Source of the DNA: Malachius bipustulatus
Taxonomy: Eukaryota > Arthropoda > Insecta > Coleoptera > Melyridae
NCBI GenBank assembly: GCA_910589415.1
Contig: OU342638.1
Location: 11,944,014 to 12,008,013, forward strand
Direction of reading: 5' to 3'
Length of the DNA stretch: 64,000 nt
The position numbers and the translations under genes were made by a program. This document shows positions 11,423 to 23,014 of the stretch, in pieces (the first letter of the stretch is position 1; each line of letters opens with the position of its first letter). The notes below the pieces were generated by a model. The model made no database searches. It worked only from the letters and a program-made list of their open reading frames with translations, and was not told where the DNA came from.

Positions 11423-12459
11423 CTACCTATATATATCTTATAGAAACAAACACAATAATGAAATATAATAAACAAAAGCAGACACATAAAATGTCAAAAT
11501 CAAGATCAAAATTAATTTACTTATATTTTTTCTAAAATTTAAAAACACACCATTTACGACATTTTAGTATAATAATTATGATTTTTAAAAGTATTTTTAA
11601 GTTTTTACATATTTTTTACAATTATTTATGAGTGAACAAGAGACCAATCGGTCTCGAAACGTTTCAATTTTATAAAAATATTTTTGAAAAATAATATTTT
11701 AATATCGAACCTAAAACCCAAAGCAAAGAAGAACATTTAACATCTTATAGAAACTATATACTTATATATTATATATACTTATATATTATATATACTTATA
11801 TATTATATATACTTATATATTATATATACTTATATATAAAATAGAAACTAAAAAAAAAATAAAAAATAAGATAAGTATTCGCAATAATGTAACATAGTAG
11901 GTACATAGACATAGGTGCAATTATTTGTAATTAAGTAATGTGAAACAGCAAATAAATAAGTTAGTTGAAAATATTGAAGGAACTAGATAAATAAAGTTTG
12001 TAAGTTTGTAATTAAAATGAAGAGTAAGTAGAATGTAGTCAGTCAGGAGATAATGGTCAGCTGTTTATACATATTATTATAATATTTATACATATCATGT
12101 TTATGTATAGATAAGCGATATATCAGGTCGCCATTCCAGGAGAACCGAAATAAAATCAAGCAATTTATTAATTACTTATAGTAGGTACCTTTTGACATGC
12201 TGTTTTATTATGGCGAATATGCATTATTTACGTAAAGACTGTTCTCCTGTTTTGTAATGTGTTTTTTAGTGTGTTTTTGATTTTAATTCTACCGGTAAAA
12301 ATAGAGAAGCCATGTATGTCGAGGTGAAATGTTTCTGTCCCCTCATGTATTAGTCCAGCCAAGACAAAAAAATCAACATTCTGTAAGTTTTTGTTAATTT
12401 TATTTCTTAATAAGTATTATATGATGTAATGTTTCTTGATGTGCCTGTTTTTGTAGTTG
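11423..12459. repeat. AT-rich region with a microsatellite
   Basis: Positions 11757-11842 hold about five copies of an 18-base unit (ACTTATATATTATATAT type). Near 11630-11680 the sequence GAGACC-AATC-GGTCTC-GAAACG forms a small hairpin followed by GAAAC. This resembles the terminal motifs discussed for 12460-12860 and 13507-13737. No gene was seen. Confidence 0.6.
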
Positions 12460-12860
12460 TCCTGAAGAAGACATAAAAATTACAGTCTTTTGCTTTTGGT
12501 TTTCCTCTTTTGTCAATTGCTTTTCCTTATTTGTCAAATGAGTTTCTTATTTTTCTATCTATTGATTATTATATAGTCATTGATTTATCAATCAATTTCC
12601 ATTTTTGTCAAATCAGTTTCACTTTGTGTCAATTGCTTTTCCCATTTACGTATAGTGACATTATAATAAACATTGGAAAAGCATTTGATATAAAAGGAAT
12701 CTCATTTGACAAAAGAGGAATCTCAATTGAAAAATCACGCACTGACGTTTGATAAATGGGAAAAGCATTTGACAAATTAAGAAAAGCAATTGACAAAAGA
12801 GGAAAACCAAAAGCAAAAGACTGTAATGTCGAAACGTTGACTAAGAATAAATGATTAAGC
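12460..12860. mobile_element. Foldback element with CTGAAGA...GAAAC ends
   Basis: The arm from 12460 (TCCTGAAGAAGACAT, then ACAGTCTTTTGCTTTTGG) is complementary to 12778-12830 (CCAAAAGCAAAAGACTGT, then AATGTCGAAACGTTGAC). Internal short repeats of TTTGTCAAATG and relatives occur on both arms. No protein is encoded. The terminal motifs are reminiscent of Penelope-like element termini. Confidence 0.6.
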
Positions 12861-12983
12861 TCAAAAGTAGCCGTATTTAATCAACTGAAAGTGCCCTTAT
12901 ACCCAATAACTAATCAAGAACTGTATAAGAATTAAGAAGGGAGTTATATTGTCAGAAGTTATATATATATATATTTATTTAAA

Positions 12984-13498
12984 TCATAGTACTATCCTAT
13001 GGTATAGAAACATTTGTACTTTCTTTGATTTATTTATTTGTCGACGCGTGGAGAAATTTCAGAATTTTTAAAATTTTTTATCACCCTGTATAAATATTTC
13101 ATCTACATCATTGGATAGTACATGAAAAGTTAAAATAGGGACATGTAAGCCGTTTTTCTCTATCTTAAGCCGTTTTCCTTGTACAGGGCCTTGAACTTGA
13201 AAAATGACGATTTTCACTTGTTTATAACTCACAAACTTCTGAATTTAAACACCAACTGTAAAAGCCAATCTTATTTTCTCTTCTCAGACAATCTAAAAAT
13301 GCAATAACATAGGAGCATTCCATTTTAAAAAACATAACTTTGATATGTTTCATGCTTTTGGGACACCCTGTACATTATGAATATAATTTTAAAACGTACC
13401 TCTGCCGGGTCTCTATCCACTCCAAAAATAAAAAGATCCTAAAATCCAGAGACACGGCCATAATCTTCCGTGGCGTATACCGTGAATAACCCTGTATA
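12984..13498. mobile_element. Half copy of palindromic family P1
   Basis: This matches the right half of the complete copy at 39781-40657 and the inner part of 60741-61624. Landmarks are TACATGAAAAGTTAAAATAGGGACATG, the 'acaggg' block, and the end CCGTGAATAACCCTG. The left half is absent, so this copy is truncated at its centre. Confidence 0.7.
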
Positions 13499-13506
13499 AT
13501 TATATT

Positions 13507-13737
13507 AATTGAAAATTGCTAAGGGCTATAAGCAAAAAGTCTCTTCTTAAAGTGTGGTCTTTATTATAAGATCAACGTTTCGACCGAACAATTTGGGTCA
13601 TCTTCGGGATTCTAAAATGACAAAAAGGAAACAGTTAACGAAGATGACCAAAATTGTTCGGTCGAAACGTTGATCTTATAATAAAGACCACACTTTAAGA
13701 AGAGACTTTTTGCCTATAGCCCTTAGCAATTTTCAAT
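13507..13737. mobile_element. Palindromic element, about 230 bp
   Basis: The arms of about 100 bases (13507-13610 and 13635-13737) are nearly perfect inverted copies separated by about 25 bases. They contain GAAGATGACC...GGTCGAAACGTTG on both strands. The very low arm divergence suggests recent formation or gene conversion between arms. Confidence 0.7.
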
Positions 13738-14335
13738 TTATATATTTATACAGTCACATTAAAACAATCTGTAGAAGGGTCCCAAATCTTGGCTAAATCT
13801 GTAGATAAAGTAAATTTATTTGAAATAACTACAAAATACGCAAGTTTTAAAAAAACACATTTGATTTTCCTTAAATTATTAACAACACATGAATTGAAAT
13901 CCTGAATAAAATACTAAAAAACTGAATTTTCTTCTCGATTCAGTTTAATGATGCCAAGTATTTTTCTACCATAATTGTAGCATTTTTCACGTAGTTTTAG
14001 AAAATGGCACAAAACTTTGAATAAAATGCATACAGGGTGAACTTTTCGACAAAGCCGAAAGATATAAAAAAAAATTAGTACGGCCCTGCAGTTTTCGAAT
14101 CGGCGAAAAATGCGAGGTATTAAGTGTCATTAGTAGAGCATATCTACTAAATTTCGTTAAATTCGATCAATTCGTTCAAAAGATATCGCTCATCAAAGAT
14201 TTAGGCAAATTGCACAAATCACCCTGTATAATCGAAACGAAGGGCCTCAGGAAAATTTCAAAACCAGATCCTGAATCGCCTTGAAAAACTACACCTACCC
14301 TTAAGCTATAGCCGTCAGGTCGTGGGACACCCTGT
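13738..14335. other. Non-coding stretch with weak repeat traces
   Basis: There is no credible coding sequence. It contains CACCCTGTAT and ACAGGGTG-type words that usually mark element termini in this window, but no complete pair could be assigned. Confidence 0.45.
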
Positions 14336-15394
14336 ATATTTATTTCTCCAAAATCACGATTTTTCGATTTTAAAAACGCTCCTGTAGCTTTATCTTTCAA
14401 GATTAGTGAACGAAATTTTGGATTCTTGTAAAACTTTGGAATGACATTAGATTTTCGTTAAAAAAATTTCTAAAAGTCCCATCACTTCTACAGGGTGTTC
14501 CTTCAAAGTTCCAGAAATCCGGTTTTTGTCATCTCATTTCAGGTCGCAGTTTTCAATCTAGGGGGCTGAAATTTTTGTGGGAGTAAGATATCTATACGAA
14601 CTGGTCTGGTATTGTACTTGAGCAAAATCGCTCGAGCCGTTTCAAAATGGCGGTCATTTTAATTTTTGAAAAATTTGCTAATATTTGAACCGCTGTATGA
14701 GCAAGATGGGAAAAAAACTTTGAAACCAAATCAACATGGTTTGAAGAAAATTATTTGAAATTTAATTTAATGTAAAAAAAAATCTGCATTACTTTTATTA
14801 ATAAGCCAGTGGCGTGGATAGGAAAGTGGTAAAAATGGCTAAATTTCTCTAACAATTTATGAGCACATTTTTGAAGCAATTGAACTGAAATTTTTACAGT
14901 AGATAACTGTACTAATAGCCTTTAACACTTAAAAATTTCAAGAAGTGAGTAAGAAAAATGGCGGAGATATTCGATTTTTTTCACATGATGTTTATTTCTG
15001 TAAAATTTTAAGAACTCCTGTAGCTTCATTTTTCAAGATGAATGAACGAAATTTTTTACTTTTGTGGAACTTAGGAATGGCGTTTGATTTTCATAAAAAA
15101 TATTTTCCTAAAATTGCGTTACTTTTACAACGTGTCTCCAAATTAAAAAAAAAAACCGGGTATGAGGAACTGTTTCTGGTCGCAGTTTTCAATCTAGGGG
15201 GATGAAATTTTTTTGGTAGTAAGATAACTGCAAGTAGTCGTCTGATACTGCATTTGAGTTAAATCAGAAAAGCCGTTCTAAAATGGCGGCCTTTTCAATT
15301 TTAGGAAAAATTGATAGATTTTAGAAACAAAAACTTTTAAACGAAATTAACATTATTGGTAGAAAATTATTTGAAATTTGAGTTATAAAATATA
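14336..15394 (+). repeat. Dispersed repeat, copy A
   Basis: Positions 14336-14800 match 61628-62095 in direct orientation for over 400 bases. Shared landmarks include TTTCTCCAAAATC, AAAAACGCTCCTGT, TCAGGTCGCAGTTTTCAATC and TTTCAAAATGGCGG. The following part (14805-15050, CAGTGGCGTGGATAGG onward) recurs near 29960-30120 and 62085-62180. Part of the unit is itself repeated at 15000-15360. No protein is encoded. Confidence 0.65.
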
Positions 15395-16043
15395 TACAGG
15401 GTGTCCCGTATCGTTATGTTCAAATTTTGTGAGCATATAGTAGGCTTATTTCTAAGCCTAAAAAACCTAAAAGTGGCAGGTCTATCTGCATTCGTTACGA
15501 AGTTACAGGCCTAAGAAAATAATGTCTAGTAAATACCAGATTTAACTTTGAAAACCACATAAAACTTATTTTATTGACCAAATCTTTAGTTTATTATCAT
15601 GTATCAAGAAATGTACTATTCCTTGCTGAATACAAGCTTGTGCTCGGAGGCCTATTGCAAAAGTAACAGTTTTCTCGTCTTTTTTCGCGTACCTAATATC
15701 TCTTACCAGCTTGCTGAATACGATCAAATAATAATTTCTCTCTGGTATTTAGTTACAAACACCAATTCCGAAATTTGCTGGTGCCGCATCTATTTGAATC
15801 CTAACGCCATTTCGTATGAGCAGGGGAACCTCTACTAATGTTTATTTCGGTGACATTTACTCATGTGTGGCAATTTTTGTGGCTTACAAAGTTGAATCTT
15901 GTTATTTACTACTCATAATTTTCTTAGGCCTGTAACTTCGTAACGAATAAAGATAGACCTGTCACTTTTGGATTTTTTGGGCTCAAAATTAAGCCTACTA
16001 TATGCTCAAGAATTTTGAACATAACGATACGGGACACCCTGTA
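15395..16043. mobile_element. TIR element ending ACAGGGTGTCCCGTATCG
   Basis: Terminal inverted repeats of about 145 bases (15395-15540 and 15900-16043) begin TACAGGGTGTCCCGTATCG and are flanked by TA. The spacer holds no supported gene; a short open frame there lacks recognisable features. BEL-2 begins two bases after its right end, so BEL-2 probably inserted at this border. Confidence 0.7.
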
Positions 16044-16044
16044 T

Positions 16045-16494
16045 TGTACCTAAATAGGCATAGATTGCAAACTAGAATTAACCAAAAATAAACCGAGCCA
16101 TACAGAAACAATAGAAAAAAACTGAATGGCACCTACCTGGTGTCCGGGTCGTATGGAGCTTGACTGGATGAGTGTTTTCTGGAGTCACTAGTATTCTGGC
16201 GGGATGATTTCATAGACACAAATTTCGGAATAGGTAATCTAATGAGTAATGACACTTTGACTAACGATAGGCGAGAGATTTTTCGAATGTATGTAATGAT
16301 TTTCGAATGCAATGATACCGTGCCGGGTTGGGTCTCCGCCGAGAGGCCTTCTTCTTCTTCTTTTCATGAGGAGCGGGGATATCTCCTTTTATCTTCTCGG
16401 CGCCATTCGGGGATCGAACCTGTATGGCTTTTGATTTACCGCGAATTTACGAATTTAATATTCAAAGAAATAAACAATGCTAATTGCCTGTACA
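16045..16494 (-). repeat. BEL-2 3' LTR
   Basis: Minus-strand sense it starts TGTACAGGC and ends TTAGGTACA. It is a 450-base direct repeat of 29246-29695. The sense-strand purine tract GTGGGCGGAAAA lies immediately upstream (complement of 16495-16508). An open frame inside it (16242 onward) appears in both LTRs and is not treated as a gene. Confidence 0.88.
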
Positions 16495-16632
16495 TTTTCC
16501 GCCCACTAAAACGAATGTTTTATAATCCCAAAGAAACTAATTAAAATATTTCAATATTAGAGAAAACCCAAAAAAAATATACCATCCTAAAGAAACATAA
16601 ACAAAAGATTAATGATAAGTGATTCAAAGAGT

Positions 16633-17680
16633 TTACTGTGATTGCAAGGGCAGAGGACACAATTTCACTACCGGACGCTTGAGGAGGCCGGTTTGTGTTC
16701 GAACTGTGGCTACGCGAACTTGCTTGTCTTGACCGGGATGAACAGCCACTATCCTAGCCAATGTCCAATTCAATGGAGATCTGGTTTCATCTTTTATTAA
16801 GACCAAAGTACCCAGTTTTATTTCGATAGATGGCTGTGTCCATTTTGAACGCTGTTGCAGGGTATGCAAATATTCCGTCTTCCAGCGTTTCCAAAAATCT
16901 GAGTGAAGACGTTGAACTAACTGCCAACGTGACAAAGTATTTAATTTTAAATGGGAGAGGTCTGGGTCCGGACAAGAATTCAAAGCCTCCATGGTCAAGA
17001 AATGACCTGGAGTTAGAGAGGACAAATCGTTCGGATCTGAGCTTTGCTCACAAAGCGGTCGCGAGTTCAACAACGCTTCTATCTGGGCCAAAAGTGTGGA
17101 AAGCTCTTCGAATGTTAAAATTTGGTTTCCTATAACCCGATACAAATGAGATTTCACCGACTTGACTCCGGCTTCACTCAAGCCATTAAAGTGGGGAGCA
17201 GCGGGTGGATTGAAATGCCAATTTATTTTTAACCTTTCCGAAGCTAACCTTGATAGTTCCTGCAGTTGCCGATTGGCTCCTTGGAAATTTGTTCCGCAAT
17301 CACTAAGAATCTGAGAGCAAGTGCCGCGTCGGGCTACAAATCGCCGCAAAGCTGCAATGAAGGCGTCGGCGGTCAAATCAGACACAAGCTCTATATGCAT
17401 AGCTTTCGTGGCACAACATACAAAAATACACACATAAGCTTTAAGTACTTTGGCACCGCGAAGTCTGCTCATGGTAATATTTAGGGGTCCAGCGTAGTCT
17501 AAAGTTACGTGCGAGAAACATTTCAATTGGGAAGCTCGAAATGAGGGTAAATCACCCATGTAGGGAGTATAGGTCTTAGGTTTCACACGGAAGCATTTGA
17601 GACATCTTGACAGCATCTTTTGAATGGCTCTACGAGCCGACAGGATCCAAAACTGCTGTCGCAGTAGATACTGCACAGTA
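16633..17680 (-). pseudogene. BEL-2 integrase and C-terminal domain
   Basis: This is the downstream third of the BEL-2 polyprotein. It contains the end of the integrase zinc domain (CLKCFRVKP) and the DDE catalytic core: HVTLDYAGP, ILSDCGTNF and GLSEAGVKSVK supply D, D and E. The DUF5641-type C-terminal region follows (WKRWKTEYLHTL, VLIKDE). It is separated from the rest of pol by a 630-bp TIR element. All key catalytic residues remain, so inactivation here comes from the insertion and not from point decay. The enzyme would join BEL-2 cDNA to host DNA in the nucleus. Confidence 0.87.
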
Positions 17681-18313
17681 TTAAAGCCGGCCACTCACGG
17701 TACTGCGGCGCAGTACGACAGGATCGTACTACGAAATTGTACAACTTCGCAGACAATTGTATACGGCCACTCACTATCCAGCCGTGCAGTATTGGGCAGT
17801 TCTCGTCGAGTAGAGACGTCGGACAATGAGAAAAATTTGTAATTAGCAGCAGCTGTAATTTGTGTTTGTAAATCAAAAAATGAAAGAAAAGATAATATAC
17901 TAATCGAAAATGTTGCTGCAAGGAATTGTTGCTAAAAATAAATCAATTGTGATTGAATCAAAATGTTTATATATTACAAAAAACTCCTTTAAAAAAAATT
18001 ATTATATTTACTAGACATAATATCTATTTATTAAAAACCCCAAATTTATTGAAATAAACAGCTAATAAGCACGTAAGCACGTACTTTGTTGTATGATTTT
18101 GCCGGCCATCGCCACACACGCTCCAATTCATATCCAATTGCATGCGATCCGACAAAATTGTACTGCTGCAGTTAAAAAGTTTCAACTGCAAGACGAGCCG
18201 ATCCAACTCGGTCCGACTTCGTCGGTCGTAGACACACACTATCAAATATCGTACGATCTTGTCGAATCCAACCAAATTGTACTGCGCCGCAGTACCGTGA
18301 GTGGCCGGCTTTA
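17681..18313. mobile_element. CpG-rich TIR element inserted in BEL-2 integrase
   Basis: Perfect or near-perfect terminal inverted repeats of about 34 bases (AAGCCGGCCACTCACGGTAC and onward, 17683-17717 and 18277-18311) are flanked by TTA at both junctions. This fits the TWA target of PIF/Harbinger elements. A piggyBac-like TTAA target with one lost base is the alternative. Subterminal regions repeat CGCAGTAC and TACGA words on both strands. No transposase is encoded, so it is non-autonomous. GC content is well above its BEL host. Confidence 0.8.
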
Positions 18314-19502
18314 CTCCCGGATGCAAATTTTCTCGATGAATCTGTTCGATTAGCATCTCTGTGAATCGATGAGTACGAGGTAAGAGTAGAGGATGTTTGG
18401 TTTCGAATGGAAGCTCCGCATTGCGTAGGCGTCCGCCCACTCTGACGAAACCTTCTTTATCTAAGAACAAAGCGAGCTTGCGAAGTGGCTTTGGTAAAAG
18501 CTGATTGTTTTTGATTTGCGATATTATATCACAAAAAGATTGTTCTTGAACTCTTTTGACAAGAACTAACATGGATTTTTGCAATTCCAAAGACGAGAGA
18601 GATGACGAATGACGATCAATTGCGTTTCGAACGTTATACGCGAATCGAAGACAATAAGAAACGATTCGTTGAATCTTTGATAAGCTAGAAATTCGATCCA
18701 GTAAGTGGTCGAGAAAATGATCTTCCATCACTATGGAAAGGACTACCGGCTTCTCTTCGAGACGAACCGCAACTAATTCGTCGTCCTTGGTAGGAATTCT
18801 TTTGAATTTCTCTTCAGGAATCATTGAAGACATCCAAGCGGGACCTTTAAACCACAAGGGATGCGTCAATAGATTTCCTGGTGTCAAACCGCGACTGGCA
18901 CAGTCTGCCGGATTTTCTAAGGAAGCTACGTGGTACCAAGGGACGTTCGGGATCGTCTCTTGAATATGGCTTACCCGGTTAGCGACAAAGGTCTTCCAAA
19001 GATGTGGTGAAGATGCTATCCATGCTAAGACCACCTGCGAGTCCGAAAAAGCGAAAGATTCGTGTATGGTAACTAATGAAGAATAGGTTCGAATGACAAA
19101 ATCAAGTAAGTCTGCTAGGAGCGCGGCTCCCAACAACTCGAGTCTAGGTAACGATATCGTGCGAAGTGGTGCGACTTTCGACTTTCCGGGTACCAAGGAA
19201 ACTTTGACTATGTTTCCCGGAGTCTCTATGCGTAGGTATACTGCGGCTGCATAACCTTTTTCGGATGCATCACAGAACCCAAAAAGTTGACAGCGTTGCA
19301 TATTATTACTAAAGGAGTGGCGAGGCAGCGATATATGCGAAAGACATGAGAGTTCACCTCGAAAATTGGTCCAAAGATCTATAATAGCTTGTGAAGGAAG
19401 TTCGTCCCAATTCACTCCCGAAATCCACAGCCTCTGCATTATGTGCTTAGCTAGGAAGGTCACCGGAGACAAAAATTCTAACGGATCATAGATTCTGGCG
19501 AT
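18314..19502 (-). pseudogene. BEL-2 RT C-terminus, RNase H, integrase zinc domain
   Basis: The frame continues the RT segment without a shift after one stop codon (19503-19505). It begins with the conserved BEL stretch IYDPLEFLSPVTFLAK. RNase H follows (QLFGFCDASEKGYAAAVYLR; SLPRLELLGAALLADL; FSDSQVVLAW), and it ends in the HENLHPG-type histidines of the integrase zinc domain, where the TIR element interrupts it. Function: removal of the RNA template and start of the integrase. The first methionine in this stretch (19472) is internal and not a natural start. Confidence 0.87.
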
Positions 19503-22410
19503 TTAAGAAAGGATATTGCGTTTAGTGCAGGACTTGTTAGCAGGGTGACATGAATATGAAAATGAATCAGAAGATGGGTTCCACTGCAACCCTAATACCT
19601 TGATCGAAGTAGGTTCCTCCTTATCAAGGGAAACCGGCATTTGACAATCCGTGGGGGATAACCCTGAGAAAAATTGTGGGCAGTTGCTTGCCCATTTCCT
19701 GAGTTCAAAGCCTCCGGATTTTAGTAGGGCAATTAAATCCTGCTTCAAAGATAAGGCACCATCTACAGTGGAGCTTCCAGCACAAATGTCATCCATAAAG
19801 ATGTTATCGCGAAGAACTTTTGCCGCCTCTGGATATTTCTCATTTTCACGAGTTGCCAGCTCTTTTATAGTGCGAATGGCTAAATATGGACTGGAACTAA
19901 CGCCGAAGGTAACACAGTTTAACTCATATTCCTGAATTCGCTGGTCGGGACTAAAACGCCAAAGTAATCGTTGGAACTTTCTATGATTTGTATTCACAAG
20001 AATCTGCAAATACATTTGTTTTATATCGGCTAAGAATACTACATGATGAAATCTAAACCTGAGTAAGACCTCTAAAATATCGCTCTGCAGCTTAGGGCCC
20101 GTTAGAAGGACATCGTTCAGACTTAAGCCCTTGGATCCCTTAGCAGAAGCATTAAAAACCACCCGAAGCTTGGTAGTTGCTTTACTTGGATTAACGACAC
20201 AAAGATGCGGAAGATAATTTGCCTCTGAAGGTCTGGGAGTATCCTCTAAGATCAATGACATGTAACCATTCTTTAAATAGTCCCTCATAAAATCGTCATA
20301 CTGAAGTTTTAAATCCGGACGTTTTCTAAGTTTCGATTCTAATAACAATATACAACGGTGAGCTAATGTGTAAGTGTCTCCTAAATTTGGATTCTCATAG
20401 CGAAAAGGTAAATCAACGATAAAACGACCAGAACTGTCACGAACGGTAGTGTTTTGATATATGTTTTCACATTTTTGATCTTCAGGAGATTTATAAACTT
20501 TTGGCTCAATGGCCTCCAGTTCCCAAAATTTTCGAATGGTGGAATCAAGTGAGGGTTCGAAGGAAGTGAAATAAGTCTCTACTGTTACAGGGGTGGAGCA
20601 AATGTCTTGAGTTTTCCCTAGCAAAACCCAACCGAAGACCGTCTCGAAAGCACTTGGCTGGCCATCCTGTCCTATGACACGCCCCGATTTGAGAATTTTT
20701 GCATAGACGTCGGCCCCGAATAACATATCGACAGGAGCGGGGACGTGGAACGATTCATCGCCCAGTTTTAGATTGGAAATATGGGACCAATTTTTCGGGT
20801 TTATTTTAACTGCTGGCATGTCGGAACATACCTTTGGTAAGACCAAGGCCTCGACTGAAAATGTAGGTAAATTTTCTCCAACTGGTTTAACACAACAAGT
20901 TGATACGCCTTTGGCGATAGACGAAGACTGATTCAAGCCTAGAATGGATACAGAGTGTCCCTGCTTAGGTAATCCTAATCGACTTAAACATCTCTGGCTA
21001 ATGAAGTTCGCCTGACTAGCAGAATCCAAAACAGCTCTAACCCTTTGGTAGTTTCCCCAAGCATCCAAAACTTCCACCGTTGTGGTAGACAAAAGAATAG
21101 TTGTATGAGGTCTAGAATTCGATAAAGACGTACAACCGCAATTAACATTCGAGCTATTTTGAGGTATAACGTTCTGATTCAAATTTTGAGCTACATTTTG
21201 GTAGGTACCTTGAGACACACTTGGAGGTGCTCCTTGATGTGCTTGCTGAACAAAGCTAGGTTGTGATTGTTGAACAAAGCTAGGTTGTGCTTGCTGAACA
21301 AAGCTAGGTTTCTGCGAAGATTTATTATTCGAACGATAAGAATCAGATGGTTGCGATAAATGCACCATAGTGTGGTGCCGATAGCGGCAAATTCGACAGT
21401 TATATGTTGAGGGGCAATCTTTTAATAGGTGATTGAATCGAAGACAATTTAAACAAGCATTATGTTGCTTGAGGTATGCGTAACGATCGCTTGGATTCTT
21501 AGAAATGAATACAGGGCACTGTGACAATGGATGTGAGTGATTACTACAAAGTCTGCATTTACTGATTTCCGTAAAGTCTTGTGTTGTCTTAGATAATGAA
21601 CTATTTGTAGCGAAGTTTGAATTTTGCAGATGCTTAGTATACGGCTGAGCATTAGTATTGGCAACAAAGGCTGAAGCAAATTGGGAACTTTGATGACCCG
21701 AGTTATTTCTTAAATTAGCTGACGAAGAATAGGGTTGATATTTAGAAGTTTTACTAATAGGATTAGCATGCGAGGGCATGTATTGAAGAGACTCCAAAGC
21801 TTTACATCGGTTCGTCAAAAAATCTTTCAGATTTACAAACGTCGGAAGATCGACCCTACTGTATTCTACTTCGAATGCAGTTCTTGTATCGTTATCTGGC
21901 TTTTGTAGTAAAATATTGAATAAAACAAAACACCAATGCTTCACAGGAAATTTTAAGTTTTCTAAAGCTGATATATTTTCTGAAAATGTGTCTAGGAGAT
22001 TTCTCAAATCTTTTCCCGAACTAGTTTTCAAGGCCGGTGCTTTGGTGATAGTATTCCAATAAGATGTAGCTAAAATGCGTTTGTTTTGATAACGATCTAA
22101 CAAAGTTTGAAAAGCTATACTGTAATTTGAATCAAGCGTAGGAATAGACCTTAAAATATTCAATGGTTCGCCTTCCAAAAACGAAACAAGGTACTGAAAT
22201 CTCTGAATATTAGTCAGCGAGGCATTTTCATGAACTAATGAACGATAAATATCGTAAAATGTGGGCCATTTACGAAGATCTCCATTGAAAACTGGCACAG
22301 TAAGTTTGGGTAACCTAACTTCTCTATTACTACTCTCACGAACTAGGTTTGATTCTACCTGTGGTGTTGCACAGATTTCCATAAACAAAGCTTTAGTTAA
22401 ATAATAATAT
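19503..22410 (-). pseudogene. BEL-2 gag (main part), protease and RT
   Basis: The frame is open from the Gypsy-1 border at 22410 to a TAA at 19503-19505. In order, with residues counted from 22388, it shows a DUF1759 capsid region (VFNGDLRKWPTFYDIYRSLV) and zinc knuckles near 278-340 (CRLCSNHSHPLSQC, CLNCLRFNHLLKDC). A Q/P-rich linker with three PSFVQQ repeats follows, then a DUF1758 aspartic protease near 450 (AVLDSASQANF) and RT near 720-870 with IFMDDIC as the catalytic box. The TAA most simply replaces a sense codon, since the frame continues unbroken. Apart from that stop and the insertions, the reading frame is preserved. Confidence 0.9.
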
Positions 22411-23003
22411 TGTTACGGGTCTCGCAATAAATAAATCACCACCAAAAAGTCTTACAAATTACTTTATTCACTAATCCAAATTATAACCTCTAATAATTAT
22501 TCTAAATAATCAAAACACAAACAGCTGACTACACTACTAGCTACACTTGTCTATTCTTTATATCCGCTATCTGTCACTACTGGCTCCCTTACTTCACACT
22601 TCACTTCTGCTCTGTCTATACTTCAGTCTTCACTGTTTCACGTTCAGGATACTACTACTTTCCACGCAACCGCAGGCTGTCCTTATATAGTCCCCCGACG
22701 CATTAGTAGTCACGTTCTACTCCGTTCTAGCAGGTACATTCTCGAACGTCGCACCGGCGCACCAGCCGTCGATTCATGGATTCTGGAAATGTCAGATTGT
22801 TCGGCGAGCCCGCTCCAGAAATCCATAGAACTAACGTCTGTCTGTCGATGTGTCACATGACATGTGACTGGAACTGTCGCGAACATGTCATTGACTAACT
22901 CAGTATAAAAAAAGAATGTAAACAAACAAGCAAATTCGTGGACTAGAATGTTAAAGGTTAAAGAAGCAATTACTAGAATTTTTCCAGAGCGGTGTTCGTT
23001 ATA
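22411..23003 (-). repeat. Gypsy-1 3' LTR
   Basis: A 593-base repeat, identical by eye to 27912-28504. It follows the sense-strand purine tract AGAAAGGGGGCAG (complement of 23004-23016), which overlaps the pol stop codon. A TATATAA box lies on the minus strand at 22683-22689. Confidence 0.92.
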
Positions 23004-23014
23004 CTGCCCCCTTT

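Noticed and set aside
16242..16544. 100-codon frame, repeated at 29443
   Set aside because: It lies inside both BEL-2 LTRs on the antisense strand and has no protein features.
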